This document shows, piece by piece, positions 55,517-62,719 of a DNA stretch of 64,000 nucleotides; position 1 is the stretch's first letter; each line of letters starts with the position of its first letter. The DNA is from Providencia sp. R33 (lineage in GTDB: Bacteria > Pseudomonadota > Gammaproteobacteria > Enterobacterales > Enterobacteriaceae). A program made the position numbers and the translations under genes. The stretch is taken from the NCBI RefSeq assembly GCF_019343475.1, contig NZ_CP072453.1, positions 4,464,001 through 4,528,000 on the forward strand. Reading direction: 5' to 3'. The notes below the pieces were generated by a model. That model made no database searches and had not been told where the DNA came from. It saw nothing but the letters and a program-made list of their open reading frames with translations.

Positions 55517-55529
55517 GGCTCTTGCTCAT
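55485..55529 (-). CDS. 14-codon leader ORF in the hok1 mRNA
   Basis: A short frame MSKSQKDKSPEFRC opens 115 bp upstream of hok and closes before it, covered in large part by the antisense RNA. In classical loci this role is taken by mok, which overlaps hok; here no overlap exists. The same frame is intact in copy 2 (56041-56085) and copy 3 (56597-56641). A clear Shine-Dalgarno is lacking, so translation is uncertain. Confidence 0.35.
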   Translation of the reverse strand: MSKSQKDKSPEFRC

Positions 55530-55563
55530 GCTTGAACCAAAAATGATCCAAGCACCCGTCGCA

Positions 55564-55590
55564 ATCATAACAAAAAGCCGTGAGCGTCAA
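55564..55590 (-). promoter_or_regulatory. hok1 promoter
   Basis: On the minus strand TTGACG (55585-55590) and TATGAT (55564-55569) are 15 bp apart (16 if TTTGAC is taken as the -35). Transcription would start near 55557 and run through the leader ORF into hok. Copies 2 and 3 keep the same boxes at 56120-56146 and 56676-56702. Confidence 0.55.
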
Positions 55591-55660
55591 AGGCTTTTCT
55601 TGTCATTATTTGTAAAATAAATTCTTTTAATTCAAGGTGTTAATTGGTTTTTTATCAATC

Positions 55661-55729
55661 ATTCATGGTGGGTATGAGTCTAGAGTTTATCTTCCAAATA
55701 GTCGTTAATTCTATTGGGAAAAACCAATG
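55661..55729 (-). pseudogene. yajL 3'-end fragment, copy 1
   Basis: The minus-strand frame reads LVFPNRINDYLEDKL-stop, against LVLPNGINDYLEDKPSTHTHNE at the true YajL C-terminus; sequence upstream of LV has no YajL similarity. The 3' part is nearly identical in DNA to yajL. A remnant of duplication or an attachment-site-like copy. Confidence 0.7.
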
Positions 55730-55825
55730 ATAGTGGTATGCCATATGAGTGATAAATAAGGTAGGGTGCTTGTACCATCCAAACCAATCAAAGAGAAATG
55801 TGGGGGAGATAACTCCCCCACAAGA

Positions 55826-55969
55826 CTACTTACCGCACGATAAAGTAGCTTGAACCAGAGTGTTTCCGCTACTGATGCTTAACGAACATAACCTTTCTTG
55901 CATCATGCCTGAAAAACTCAATACCGTAAGACACACGGTAATTAACCCTACAAGGGCAATTTTGGCCAT
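55826..55969 (-). CDS. hok: Hok/Gef-family small membrane toxin, copy 2
   Basis: Second copy of the 47-residue toxin gene, 555 bp from copy 1 (one base is missing in the preceding spacer). The core is IALVGLITVCLTVLSFSG, with the same LC motif and C-terminal ATLSCGK; the predicted protein is identical to copy 3. The same AAGGAG ribosome binding site and in-frame upstream TGA are kept. No frameshift or stop, so purifying selection or very recent duplication is likely. Confidence 0.85.
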   Translation of the reverse strand: MAKIALVGLITVCLTVLSFSGMMQERLCSLSISSGNTLVQATLSCGK

Positions 55970-55974
55970 TCCTC

Positions 55975-56072
55975 TTGACTCCTTTTCTAAAAGGAGACAG
56001 AATCAAACTGTTAGGTTTTTGAGACTGCCTCGGATTAAGATTAACATCTAAATTCGGGGCTTTTATCTTTTT
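55975..56072 (+). ncRNA. sok: Sok-like antisense RNA gene, copy 2
   Basis: TTGACT at 55975-55980, 17-bp spacer, CAGAAT at 55998-56003, terminator stem 56027-56060 with T-run to 56072. The 5' segment reads GTTAGGTTTTTGAG against GTTTGGTTTTGAG in copy 1: one substitution and one inserted T. Confidence 0.75.
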
Positions 56073-56216
56073 GGCTCTTGCTCATGCTTGAACCAAAAAT
56101 GATCCAAGCACCCGTCGCAATCATAACAAAAAGTCGTGAGCGTCAAAGGCTTTTCTTGTCATTATTTGTAAAATAAATTCTTTTAATTCAGTGTGTTAAT
56201 TGATTTTTCATCAACC

Positions 56217-56285
56217 ATTCATTGTGGGTATGAGTCGAGGGTTTATCTTCCAAATAGTCGTTAATTCTATTGGGAAAAACCAATG
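56217..56285 (-). pseudogene. yajL 3'-end fragment, copy 2
   Basis: As in copy 1, with INDYLEDKPSTHTHNE now matching YajL to its last residue, but the stop TGA is TGG. The left flank again departs from yajL just before LVFPNR. It lies exactly 556 bp from both the copy-1 fragment and the intact yajL end. Confidence 0.7.
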
Positions 56286-56381
56286 ATAGTGGTATGTCAT
56301 ATGAGTGATAAATAAGGTAGGGTGCTTGTACCATCCAAACCAATCAAAGAGAAATGTGGGGGAGATAACTCCCCCACAAGA

Positions 56382-56525
56382 CTACTTACCGCACGATAAA
56401 GTAGCTTGAACCAGAGTGTTTCCGCTACTGATGCTTAACGAACATAACCTTTCTTGCATCATGCCTGAAAAACTCAATACCGTAAGACACACGGTAATTA
56501 ACCCTACAAGGGCAATTTTGGCCAT
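56382..56525 (-). CDS. hok: Hok/Gef-family small membrane toxin, copy 3
   Basis: Third 47-residue toxin gene, identical in predicted protein to copy 2, nearest to yajL and transcribed in the same direction. Ribosome binding site, upstream stop, leader ORF and opposed sok promoter are all intact. Readthrough from yajL could add to its transcription, as no strong terminator separates the two. Confidence 0.85.
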   Translation of the reverse strand: MAKIALVGLITVCLTVLSFSGMMQERLCSLSISSGNTLVQATLSCGK

Positions 56526-56530
56526 TCCTC

Positions 56531-56627
56531 TTGACTCCTTTTCTAAAAGGAGACAGAATCAAACTGTTTGGGTTTTGAGACTGCCTCGGATTAAGATTAA
56601 CATCTAAATTCGGGGCTTTTATCTTTT
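56531..56627 (+). ncRNA. sok: Sok-like antisense RNA gene, copy 3
   Basis: TTGACT at 56531-56536, 17-bp spacer, CAGAAT at 56554-56559, terminator stem 56583-56616 with T-run to about 56627. The 5' segment reads GTTTGGGTTTTGAG, a third variant with an extra G relative to copy 1. Confidence 0.75.
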
Positions 56628-56770
56628 TGGCTCTTGCTCATGCTTGAACCAAAAATGATCCAAGCACCCGTCGCAATCATAACAAAAAGTCGGGAGCGTC
56701 AAAGGCTTTTCTTGTCATTATTTGTAAAATAAATTATTTTAATTCAGTATGTTAATTGATTTTTCATCAA

Positions 56771-57391
56771 TCATTCATTGTGGGTATGAGTCGAGGGTTT
56801 ATCTTCCAAATAGTCGTTAATTCCATTCGGTAAAACTAGCTGTCCGGCAACCATTCCTGCCGTTTCTCGACCGACTAATAACTCGATAAGCTTCAAGGCA
56901 AAATCAAAGGACGTAGCGGGCCCTTGGCTTGTCAGCAAATTGACGCGTTCATCAAAGTAAACACGGCGATCTACCCACTTTTCGGCTGGGATTTGATTTT
57001 TCATCGTTGGGTAACCCGTCATATTTCCTAGTGGAAATAGCTGGTGATATTCTAAAACGACGGCGGGGGCAGCGCAGATAGCTGCAACAATTTTACCATC
57101 AAGGTGCATGCGGCGTACTTTTTCAACCACTAATGGGCTATCACGAAATGTTTCAGCACCTTGAATGCCACCTGGAAGGACGATGGCATCAAAAGGCTCA
57201 TCTGCAACCTTAATAAGTGCAGTATCTGCGATGAGTTTCATACCGCGTGAAGCTGTAATTTGCAGGGAGCCGTCTTCATTGGTGCTGGCAAGAGTGACTT
57301 GAATACCTGCTCTGACTAATAAATCTGCTGTGGTAACAGTTTCAATTTCTTCACTACCATGGGTGATGCAAATTAGAACGGAAGTCGTCAT
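56771..57391 (-). CDS. yajL: YajL, DJ-1/PfpI-family chaperone/deglycase-like protein
   Basis: 206-residue DJ-1 superfamily protein (E. coli 196), linked to protection of thiol proteins and repair of glyoxal-modified groups. Nucleophile-elbow Cys106 in IVAAICAAPA, with the Glu in HGSEEIE near residue 15. The C-terminus NDYLEDKPSTHTHNE lies in the repeated region. The start overlaps the end of panE by 38 bp, so the two are coupled. Confidence 0.95.
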   Translation of the reverse strand: MTTSVLICITHGSEEIETVTTADLLVRAGIQVTLASTNEDGSLQITASRGMKLIADTALIKVADEPFDAIVLPGGIQGAETFRDSPLVVEKVRRMHLDGKIVAAICAAPAVVLEYHQLFPLGNMTGYPTMKNQIPAEKWVDRRVYFDERVNLLTSQGPATSFDFALKLIELLVGRETAGMVAGQLVLPNGINDYLEDKPSTHTHNE

Positions 57392-58265
57392 ATTGTTGTT
57401 CTCTATTTTTGACTAAATGATATAAACGGTCATTTTCAGGAGTGCTTAAGCCATGAGCTCTGGCTTGCTTAATTAAAAATCCAGTTATGTAATCAATTTC
57501 AGTACGGCGATTATTGCGAATATCCTGCAACATGGATGAGTAGTTATTGGCGGTATTTTGAATGATGCCAGCAATATACTCAGTTAGCTCTGTTTTATCG
57601 GTATGTAACCCTTCCGCTGCCATCACGCGGCAGATTTCATCAATAATCCGTGAAATTTGTTCAGTGTGGTGCACTAATTCACCATTCTTACAATCGTGTT
57701 CCACAGTTAGTGGGTTGATGGCGCAATTAGCGATTAGTTTTCGCCAACAGGTCGTCAAAATCTGACTGTGCCAAGCAACGTCAGGAAGCGCTTCATGTAG
57801 GATATCTGCAATAGGGTAATAAGCTTGTGCTTGTGAATTGATAGCCCCAATGTGTGTCATTCCGTGAGCAACATGAAATACTTGGTTGTTTTCTTGCCAA
57901 GCGGCATGGGTTGTCACACCTGCTAAAATGGGGTGTCGTAAAGGCGCCAATTCTTCTATTGTCCCCATTCCATTATGGAGCAGTAAAATCGGTGTTTTTT
58001 CAGGAATATTGCTAAGTAGAGGCAATAAAGCATCGGAAACTTGCCATGCTTTTAGGCAGACAATGACTAGTTCGCTGGTTTGTAGGTGATGGATATTATT
58101 GCAGGGAATGAGTTCGCGAAAAGTACGTCCATCAGGCTCATTCACATCGACAAACAAATCGGGCTGAGCCACACGCAGCCAGCCTTGAATATCATGGCCT
58201 TGTAAGGTGAGCGCAGCAAGCCACAGCTTACCGATAGCACCACAACCGATCAGGGTTATTTTCAT
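57354..58265 (-). CDS. panE: PanE, 2-dehydropantoate 2-reductase
   Basis: 303-residue NADPH-dependent ketopantoate reductase (E. coli 303) of pantothenate synthesis. ATG 58265 gives MKITLIGCGAIGKLW, a Rossmann GxGxxG motif at the very N-terminus; the frame opens 10 codons further without support. Catalytic-region LKAWQVSDALLPL, NGMGTIEEL, WRKLIANCAINPLT and SSMLQDIRNNRRTEIDYITG. Ends inside yajL, as in E. coli. Confidence 0.96.
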   Translation of the reverse strand: MKITLIGCGAIGKLWLAALTLQGHDIQGWLRVAQPDLFVDVNEPDGRTFRELIPCNNIHHLQTSELVIVCLKAWQVSDALLPLLSNIPEKTPILLLHNGMGTIEELAPLRHPILAGVTTHAAWQENNQVFHVAHGMTHIGAINSQAQAYYPIADILHEALPDVAWHSQILTTCWRKLIANCAINPLTVEHDCKNGELVHHTEQISRIIDEICRVMAAEGLHTDKTELTEYIAGIIQNTANNYSSMLQDIRNNRRTEIDYITGFLIKQARAHGLSTPENDRLYHLVKNREQQYDDFRSNLHHPW

Positions 58266-58448
58266 AGTGTCCCTCTGAAATATGTGCTCTAACACCTTGT
58301 CATCTCTGACATTGGCTATCTAACCAGTATATACCTTAGTGTGGGGTAATTATAGCGTAGGGAAGGGGAGATGCCCTCATAACTTGAAGTACAGTGGCTA
58401 AAAACGTTATTATGCACCTAACAAAAAATATCCTTAGAGGTCTGAACA

Positions 58449-58940
58449 ATGCCATCATTTGATATTGTGTCTGAAGTTGAAATGAATGAAGTGCGTAATG
58501 CGGTAGAAAATGCGCAGCGCGAGTTAACAAGCCGCTGGGACTTTAAAAATGTCGAAGCGAGTTTTGAGCTGAACGATAAAAATGAATCAGTGAAAATTAC
58601 CAGTGAATCTGATTTCCAAGTTCTTCAATTGGTTGATATTTTAAGAGAAAAAATGGCAAAGCGCGGTATTGATGGCGCGGTGCTAAATGTTCCTGACGAT
58701 ATTGTTCATAGCGGGAAAACCTACAGCGTTGAAGTGACGTTCAAACAGGGCATCGATGCGGCGATTGCTAAAAAAATTATTAAGTTAATCAAAGATAGCA
58801 AGCTGAAAGTTCAAGCGCAAATTCAGGGTGACCAAGTGCGTGTGACGGGCAAAGCGCGTGATGACTTACAATCGGTCATGGCATTAGTTCGTGGCGGAAA
58901 CTTAGGTCAGCCTTTCCAATTTAATAACTTCCGTGATTAA
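58449..58940 (+). CDS. yajQ: YajQ, nucleotide-binding protein of the UPF0234 family
   Basis: 163-residue two-ferredoxin-fold protein, same length as E. coli YajQ. MPSFDIVSEVEMNEVRNAVENA, NVEASFELND, SKLKVQAQIQGD and the end GNLGQPFQFNNFRD. Homologs bind GTP or tRNA, and c-di-GMP in Xanthomonas; the role here is not known. Divergent from panE. Confidence 0.95.
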   Translation: MPSFDIVSEVEMNEVRNAVENAQRELTSRWDFKNVEASFELNDKNESVKITSESDFQVLQLVDILREKMAKRGIDGAVLNVPDDIVHSGKTYSVEVTFKQGIDAAIAKKIIKLIKDSKLKVQAQIQGDQVRVTGKARDDLQSVMALVRGGNLGQPFQFNNFRD

Positions 58941-58965
58941 TCACGGCGAGTAAGTTATCAATAAA

Positions 58966-58990
58966 AATAGGCCTGCATTTTGCAGGCCTC
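58966..58990 (-). terminator. Minus-strand terminator, palindrome 1
   Basis: AGGCCTGCA-TTT-TGCAGGCCT at 58969-58989. Reading on the minus strand TATTTTTATTG follows, so it can end the yajR transcript. The same palindrome recurs at 59131. Confidence 0.65.
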
Positions 58991-59130
58991 AGACTGCAGA
59001 CAAACCGATTAGGTTTGGCCGCAGGTTGGATAGGTTTTGAAAATAAGCTAGGAAAATCAATTTATTGATTTTCGGCTGATAACACAAAGCAGGAAAAACC
59101 ACGCTTTTATCCTGCTTTGTCAACAACCAC

Positions 59131-59160
59131 AGGCCTGCATTTTGCAGGCCTATTTTTTTA
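59131..59160 (+). terminator. Plus-strand terminator, palindrome 2
   Basis: The same AGGCCTGCA..TGCAGGCCT palindrome (59131-59151) followed by ATTTTTTTA on the plus strand, its T-run reaching the yajR stop codon. It can end yajQ transcription. Confidence 0.7.
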
Positions 59161-60519
59161 TTGCTGAATAATGGCTTCCAGTTGCTCGCGATTAATGATT
59201 TTCCGATCAACTTTAACGTAGACACTGAGTTCTTCATCGACAACCAAGGCTTCCATGACACCATTTTGAGCTCGTAGCTTTTGCTCCAGGGCCTGAGTGT
59301 TTTTTAGGTGTGCAGGTAATTCGATGCGAATGCTGCTGACGTATGGCGGTTGTTTCATGGTTAAACTAACGACAAACCAAAGGATTGTCAGGATCAACCC
59401 ACCAATAAAGACGGTATCTGCCCCTTCGAAGTTATATAACCATCCACCGACAATCCCCCCAAGGGCAACACCTAAAAATTGACTGGTGGAATAAACCCCC
59501 ATCGCGGTTCCTTTATAGCCCGCAGGTGCTTCCTTGCTAATCAACGATGGCAAAATGGCTTCCATAATATTGAAACCAATAAAAAAGAGCTGCAAGCCAA
59601 GGATGATGACCCATAATTGGCTACCAGAGAACCACAATGTGATTTCTGCAACTGCTAAAAGCACGACGCAGAACAGGAAGACTTGCTTCATTTTGCGGTA
59701 TTTTTCTGCGTAGATAATAAAAGGCAAAACCGCAACAAAGGAAATTAGCATGGTGACTAAATAGGCTTTCCAATGATCTTGGGCGAGAAAACCCGCTTTT
59801 GTCATGATAAGGGGCAGGGCAACAAAGCTCGACATCAGCAAAGTATGCAGGCACAAAATACCAATATTTAATTTTAGCAATTGAGGCTGGGCTAAAACCG
59901 TTTTTAAATTGCCTTTCACAAAGGCAGATTCACGGTTCAATATATGGGTGTTGGTGTTTGGTACTACAAAAATGGTGAGTGCAATCGCACCAACAGCAAG
60001 CAGGGCTATTCCCCAAAATAAACCATTTAACCCAATTAGATGGGTAATGATAGGGCCTAAAACAAGCGCAATCGCGAAAGTTAGCCCAAAGCTTATGCCT
60101 AAAAATGCCATTGCTTTAGTACGGTTTTGTTCACGGGTTAAATCAGACAGTAACGCCATTACTGCAGCGGATATCGCACCAGCACCTTGCAATGCGCGGC
60201 CAATAATAATGCCCCAAATGGAGTCACTGAGCGCCGCAACGATACTCCCAATAATAAAAATGATTAACCCAATAACAATAAGTGGCTTACGACCGATTTT
60301 GTCTGACATCAAACCAAAAGGGATCTGAAAAAGTGCCTGGCTCAGACCATAAATACCAATGGCAACGCCCACTAAAAATTCATTTGCCCCTTGTAGGTGC
60401 ATTCCGTAGCTAGTCAAAATGGGTAAAACCATAAACATGCCAAGCATTCGCAAGGAGAAAACAGAGCCTAATCCCCATGTGGATCTAAGCTCTGCGGATG
60501 TCATTTTGTTATCGTTCAT
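59158..60519 (-). CDS. yajR: YajR, MFS transporter with C-terminal YAM domain
   Basis: 453-residue drug/proton-type MFS protein (E. coli 454). N-terminus RSTWGLGSVFSLRMLGMFMVLPIL, motif A in GLMSDKIGRKPLIVIGL, twelve helices up to about residue 385, then a soluble ferredoxin-fold YAM domain starting PPYVSSIRIELP. The substrate is unknown. The ATG has no Shine-Dalgarno: a palindromic element begins 8 bp upstream and supplies the leader. Confidence 0.94.
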   Translation of the reverse strand: MNDNKMTSAELRSTWGLGSVFSLRMLGMFMVLPILTSYGMHLQGANEFLVGVAIGIYGLSQALFQIPFGLMSDKIGRKPLIVIGLIIFIIGSIVAALSDSIWGIIIGRALQGAGAISAAVMALLSDLTREQNRTKAMAFLGISFGLTFAIALVLGPIITHLIGLNGLFWGIALLAVGAIALTIFVVPNTNTHILNRESAFVKGNLKTVLAQPQLLKLNIGILCLHTLLMSSFVALPLIMTKAGFLAQDHWKAYLVTMLISFVAVLPFIIYAEKYRKMKQVFLFCVVLLAVAEITLWFSGSQLWVIILGLQLFFIGFNIMEAILPSLISKEAPAGYKGTAMGVYSTSQFLGVALGGIVGGWLYNFEGADTVFIGGLILTILWFVVSLTMKQPPYVSSIRIELPAHLKNTQALEQKLRAQNGVMEALVVDEELSVYVKVDRKIINREQLEAIIQQ

Positions 60520-60526
60520 TTTTATT

Positions 60527-60640
60527 CGTCATATTTCAAGCTGTAGCTGTGTTGGCTTCGTTCGGCCACACAGGTCACATACTTATGTATGCTCCCTGCG
60601 ATGTCCTCACTTTGCCGCCTTGCTACAACTCGAACTATTT
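60527..60640. repeat. Dispersed palindromic element against the yajR start
   Basis: Full-length copy: left end CGTCATATTTCAAGCTGTAGCTG, central GGTCACATACTTATGTATG, right end TTTGCCGCCTTGCTACAACTCGAA. It lies 8-121 bp upstream of the yajR ATG on the opposite orientation. DNA from 60641 to 60815 beyond it shows no gene. Confidence 0.85.
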
Positions 60641-60814
60641 TGAATTTTTATGGGAAGACATTTCTCTTTAATTTTTAAATTCAATGAGTTGTAGCTTTTA
60701 ATAGTGCATTTTATATCTAGCTTATAATAGCAAGGGGCTATTTAACCATAAAATAGATTCATAAGGATAGGCGGAATACGTAAAAGTGAGTTGTAAAAGC
60801 AATTAGAGATAAAT

Positions 60815-60842
60815 AAAAACGGCGGGGAAAGCCCGCCGTTTA
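60815..60842 (-). terminator. cyo operon terminator
   Basis: AAACGGCGGG/CCCGCCGTTT stem; on the minus strand TTTTTATTTA follows. About 30 bp past the cyoE stop. Confidence 0.88.
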
Positions 60843-60871
60843 GACATTGTTATCATCAGAGAACAGATAGG

Positions 60872-61759
60872 TTATCTGACGAGAGCTATAACAGTATCGC
60901 TTGAAACTGTAGGATCAACAGACATCATTACACTCAATGCAGTAATTGCTACGATTGAGAAAATGAATAGTTTTCTTGCCCAGACGCGGTCGTCGTTTTC
61001 AGTTTTGAAACCTGAAATCGCCATACCCAGCCACCACAAGCTAACTGCTGCACCTACGACCAAATACTTATAGCCCGCGTATCCGCTGATAGCTAACATT
61101 AACGTTGCAACCATAAACGCAAGGATATACAGGAAGATATGTGTCTTAGCGACAGAAATTCCTTTAATCACCGGTAACACAGGAATGTTCGCGGCTTTGT
61201 AATCCTTAAAGCGGAAAATGGCAATGGCATACGAGTGAGGCATCTGCCACAAACTGAAAATTAATAACAGGATCAGAGCCCCAGTATCAAATTCATTTGT
61301 GACAGCGCAGTAACCGATAACTGGTGGTGCTGCGCCAGACAGGCTGCCAATTAGCGTGCCATAGACTGACTTACGTTTCATATATAGGCTATAAACGCCC
61401 ACATAAACAATGAAACCGATGACTGCAAGTAGCATTGCCAAGGCATTGGCTGCTACGAGTAGCAGCACCATACCAGCAATACCTAATGCAGCGGCGTAAA
61501 TCAGGCTAACTTTCGGGTCAATCAGCCCTTTAACTAAAGGGCGATTCTTAGTTCTTTCCATGATACGGTCGATATCACGGTCGATGTAGTTGTTAAAAAC
61601 ACAACCAGAAGCCACGACCAGTGATACACCCAGCAAAGTCGCAACGAACAGCGGGTAGTCAATTGACCCTTTTGAAGCCAAGAGAAAACCGCCGATCACA
61701 GAAATCAAGTTTCCGAATATAATTCCTGGTTTGGTCACTTGCAGGTATTGCTTAAACAT
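60872..61759 (-). CDS. cyoE: CyoE, protoheme IX farnesyltransferase (haem O synthase)
   Basis: 295-residue UbiA-family membrane prenyltransferase (E. coli 296). Aspartate-rich motif NNYIDRDIDRIMERTKNRPL and the second loop YSLYMKRKSVYGTLIGSLSGAAPP. Makes haem O for the bo3 oxidase. Last gene of cyoBCDE here (cyoA lies outside the window). Confidence 0.96.
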   Translation of the reverse strand: MFKQYLQVTKPGIIFGNLISVIGGFLLASKGSIDYPLFVATLLGVSLVVASGCVFNNYIDRDIDRIMERTKNRPLVKGLIDPKVSLIYAAALGIAGMVLLLVAANALAMLLAVIGFIVYVGVYSLYMKRKSVYGTLIGSLSGAAPPVIGYCAVTNEFDTGALILLLIFSLWQMPHSYAIAIFRFKDYKAANIPVLPVIKGISVAKTHIFLYILAFMVATLMLAISGYAGYKYLVVGAAVSLWWLGMAISGFKTENDDRVWARKLFIFSIVAITALSVMMSVDPTVSSDTVIALVR

Positions 61760-61771
61760 ATCGGCAACTCT

Positions 61772-62104
61772 TTAGTCGAGCATCATATTGATGTTCAGGT
61801 TGTACATAATCCACAGCGAGCCGACAACAACGATGCCGACAATAAGCATGGTGAACAGAAATGCAACCAAGTTCCAACGCTCATCAGATGAGGTATTCAT
61901 ATGTAAGAAACATACTAAGTGAACGAAGATTTGCACGACTGCCATACCCACAACAGTCCAAAGGATTGTTGCCGTCGTCGCAGTGCCTTCCATCACCATC
62001 CAGAACGGTATAACCGTTAGGATGACTGACAGAATAAAGCCAATCAGGTATGTCTTAACGCTACCGTGGCTTGCTCCAGTGTGAGCATCTTTTGCATGAC
62101 TCAT
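61772..62104 (-). CDS. cyoD: CyoD, cytochrome bo3 oxidase subunit IV
   Basis: 110-residue three-helix subunit (E. coli 109). MSHAKDAHTGASHGSVKTYLIGFILSVILTVIPFWMV and QIFVHLVCFLHMN are typical. It starts directly after the cyoC stop. Confidence 0.96.
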   Translation of the reverse strand: MSHAKDAHTGASHGSVKTYLIGFILSVILTVIPFWMVMEGTATTATILWTVVGMAVVQIFVHLVCFLHMNTSSDERWNLVAFLFTMLIVGIVVVGSLWIMYNLNINMMLD

Positions 62105-62719
62105 TTAAATAGCCCCCAGAAGATAAACAACGGTAAATACACAGATCCAAACCACGTCTAAGAAGTGCCAGAACAGGCTCAGGCAGTTCAAACGTGTTTT
62201 GTTAACATCAGTCAGGCCACGACGAGTGACTTGAATCATCATGATGACAATCCAGATCAGACCCGCAGAAACGTGCAGGCCGTGCGTTGCAACCAGTGCA
62301 AAGAAGCCAGATAAGAAACCACTACGGTCAGGGCCAAAGCCTTCTGCAATCAGTTCGTGGAACTCATAGACTTCCATGATAACGAAGCCAAGACCTAACA
62401 GGAATGTCGCGAACAGCCATAAGTTAACCGCAGCGATTTTTCCTTTATGCATCGCAATCATAGCGAAGCCGTAAGTGATACTACTTACTAACAGTAAGAA
62501 GGTTTCGCCTAATACGAACTTCAGACTGAAGATATCTTTACCAGCAGGACCGCCAGCAGTTCCATCGGCCAAAACAACATAGGTTGCAAACAAACAAGCA
62601 AACAGAATCAAGTCGCTCATGATATAGAGCCAGAAACCGAATACTTTCGTGCCACCTGCATCGTGGTGCCCATGCTCTGCATGGGCGATATTTTGGTTAG
62701 TCATTGTATTAGTTGACAT
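62105..62719 (-). CDS. cyoC: CyoC, cytochrome bo3 oxidase subunit III
   Basis: 204-residue five-helix subunit, E. coli length. EHGHHDAGGTKVFGFWLYIMSDLILFACLFATYVVL, FGPDRSGFLSGFFALVATHGLHV and WHFLDVVWICVFTVVYL. It overlaps the end of cyoB by 11 bp. Confidence 0.96.
   Translation of the reverse strand: MSTNTMTNQNIAHAEHGHHDAGGTKVFGFWLYIMSDLILFACLFATYVVLADGTAGGPAGKDIFSLKFVLGETFLLLVSSITYGFAMIAMHKGKIAAVNLWLFATFLLGLGFVIMEVYEFHELIAEGFGPDRSGFLSGFFALVATHGLHVSAGLIWIVIMMIQVTRRGLTDVNKTRLNCLSLFWHFLDVVWICVFTVVYLLGAI

Larger units (their letters stand above)
55205..56822. repeat. Tandem 556-bp repeat, nearly three units, each a hok/sok module plus a yajL 3' end
   Basis: The left-end marker GTAGGGTGCTTGTACCATCC occurs at 55205, 55761 and 56317, exactly 556 bp apart. 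The right-end marker GGGTATGAGTC occurs at 55670, 56226 and 56782, also 556 bp apart. Within each unit, reading left to right, are a terminator hairpin, a minus-strand hok, a plus-strand sok, the hok promoter and a yajL 3' segment. Units 1 and 2 each end with a diverged yajL fragment; unit 3 runs into the intact yajL. Only scattered single-base differences separate the copies. Confidence 0.9.

Noticed and set aside
55860..56607. Two 63-codon plus-strand frames (55860-56051 and 56416-56607) repeated in the array
   Set aside because: They are exact antisense shadows of hok plus the sok region; the minus-strand Hok frame explains the sequence with a ribosome binding site and family motifs.
58989..59264. 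91-codon minus-strand frame over the hairpin-rich yajQ-yajR gap
   Set aside because: It overlaps the end of yajR in another frame, crosses several perfect hairpins and has no ribosome binding site.
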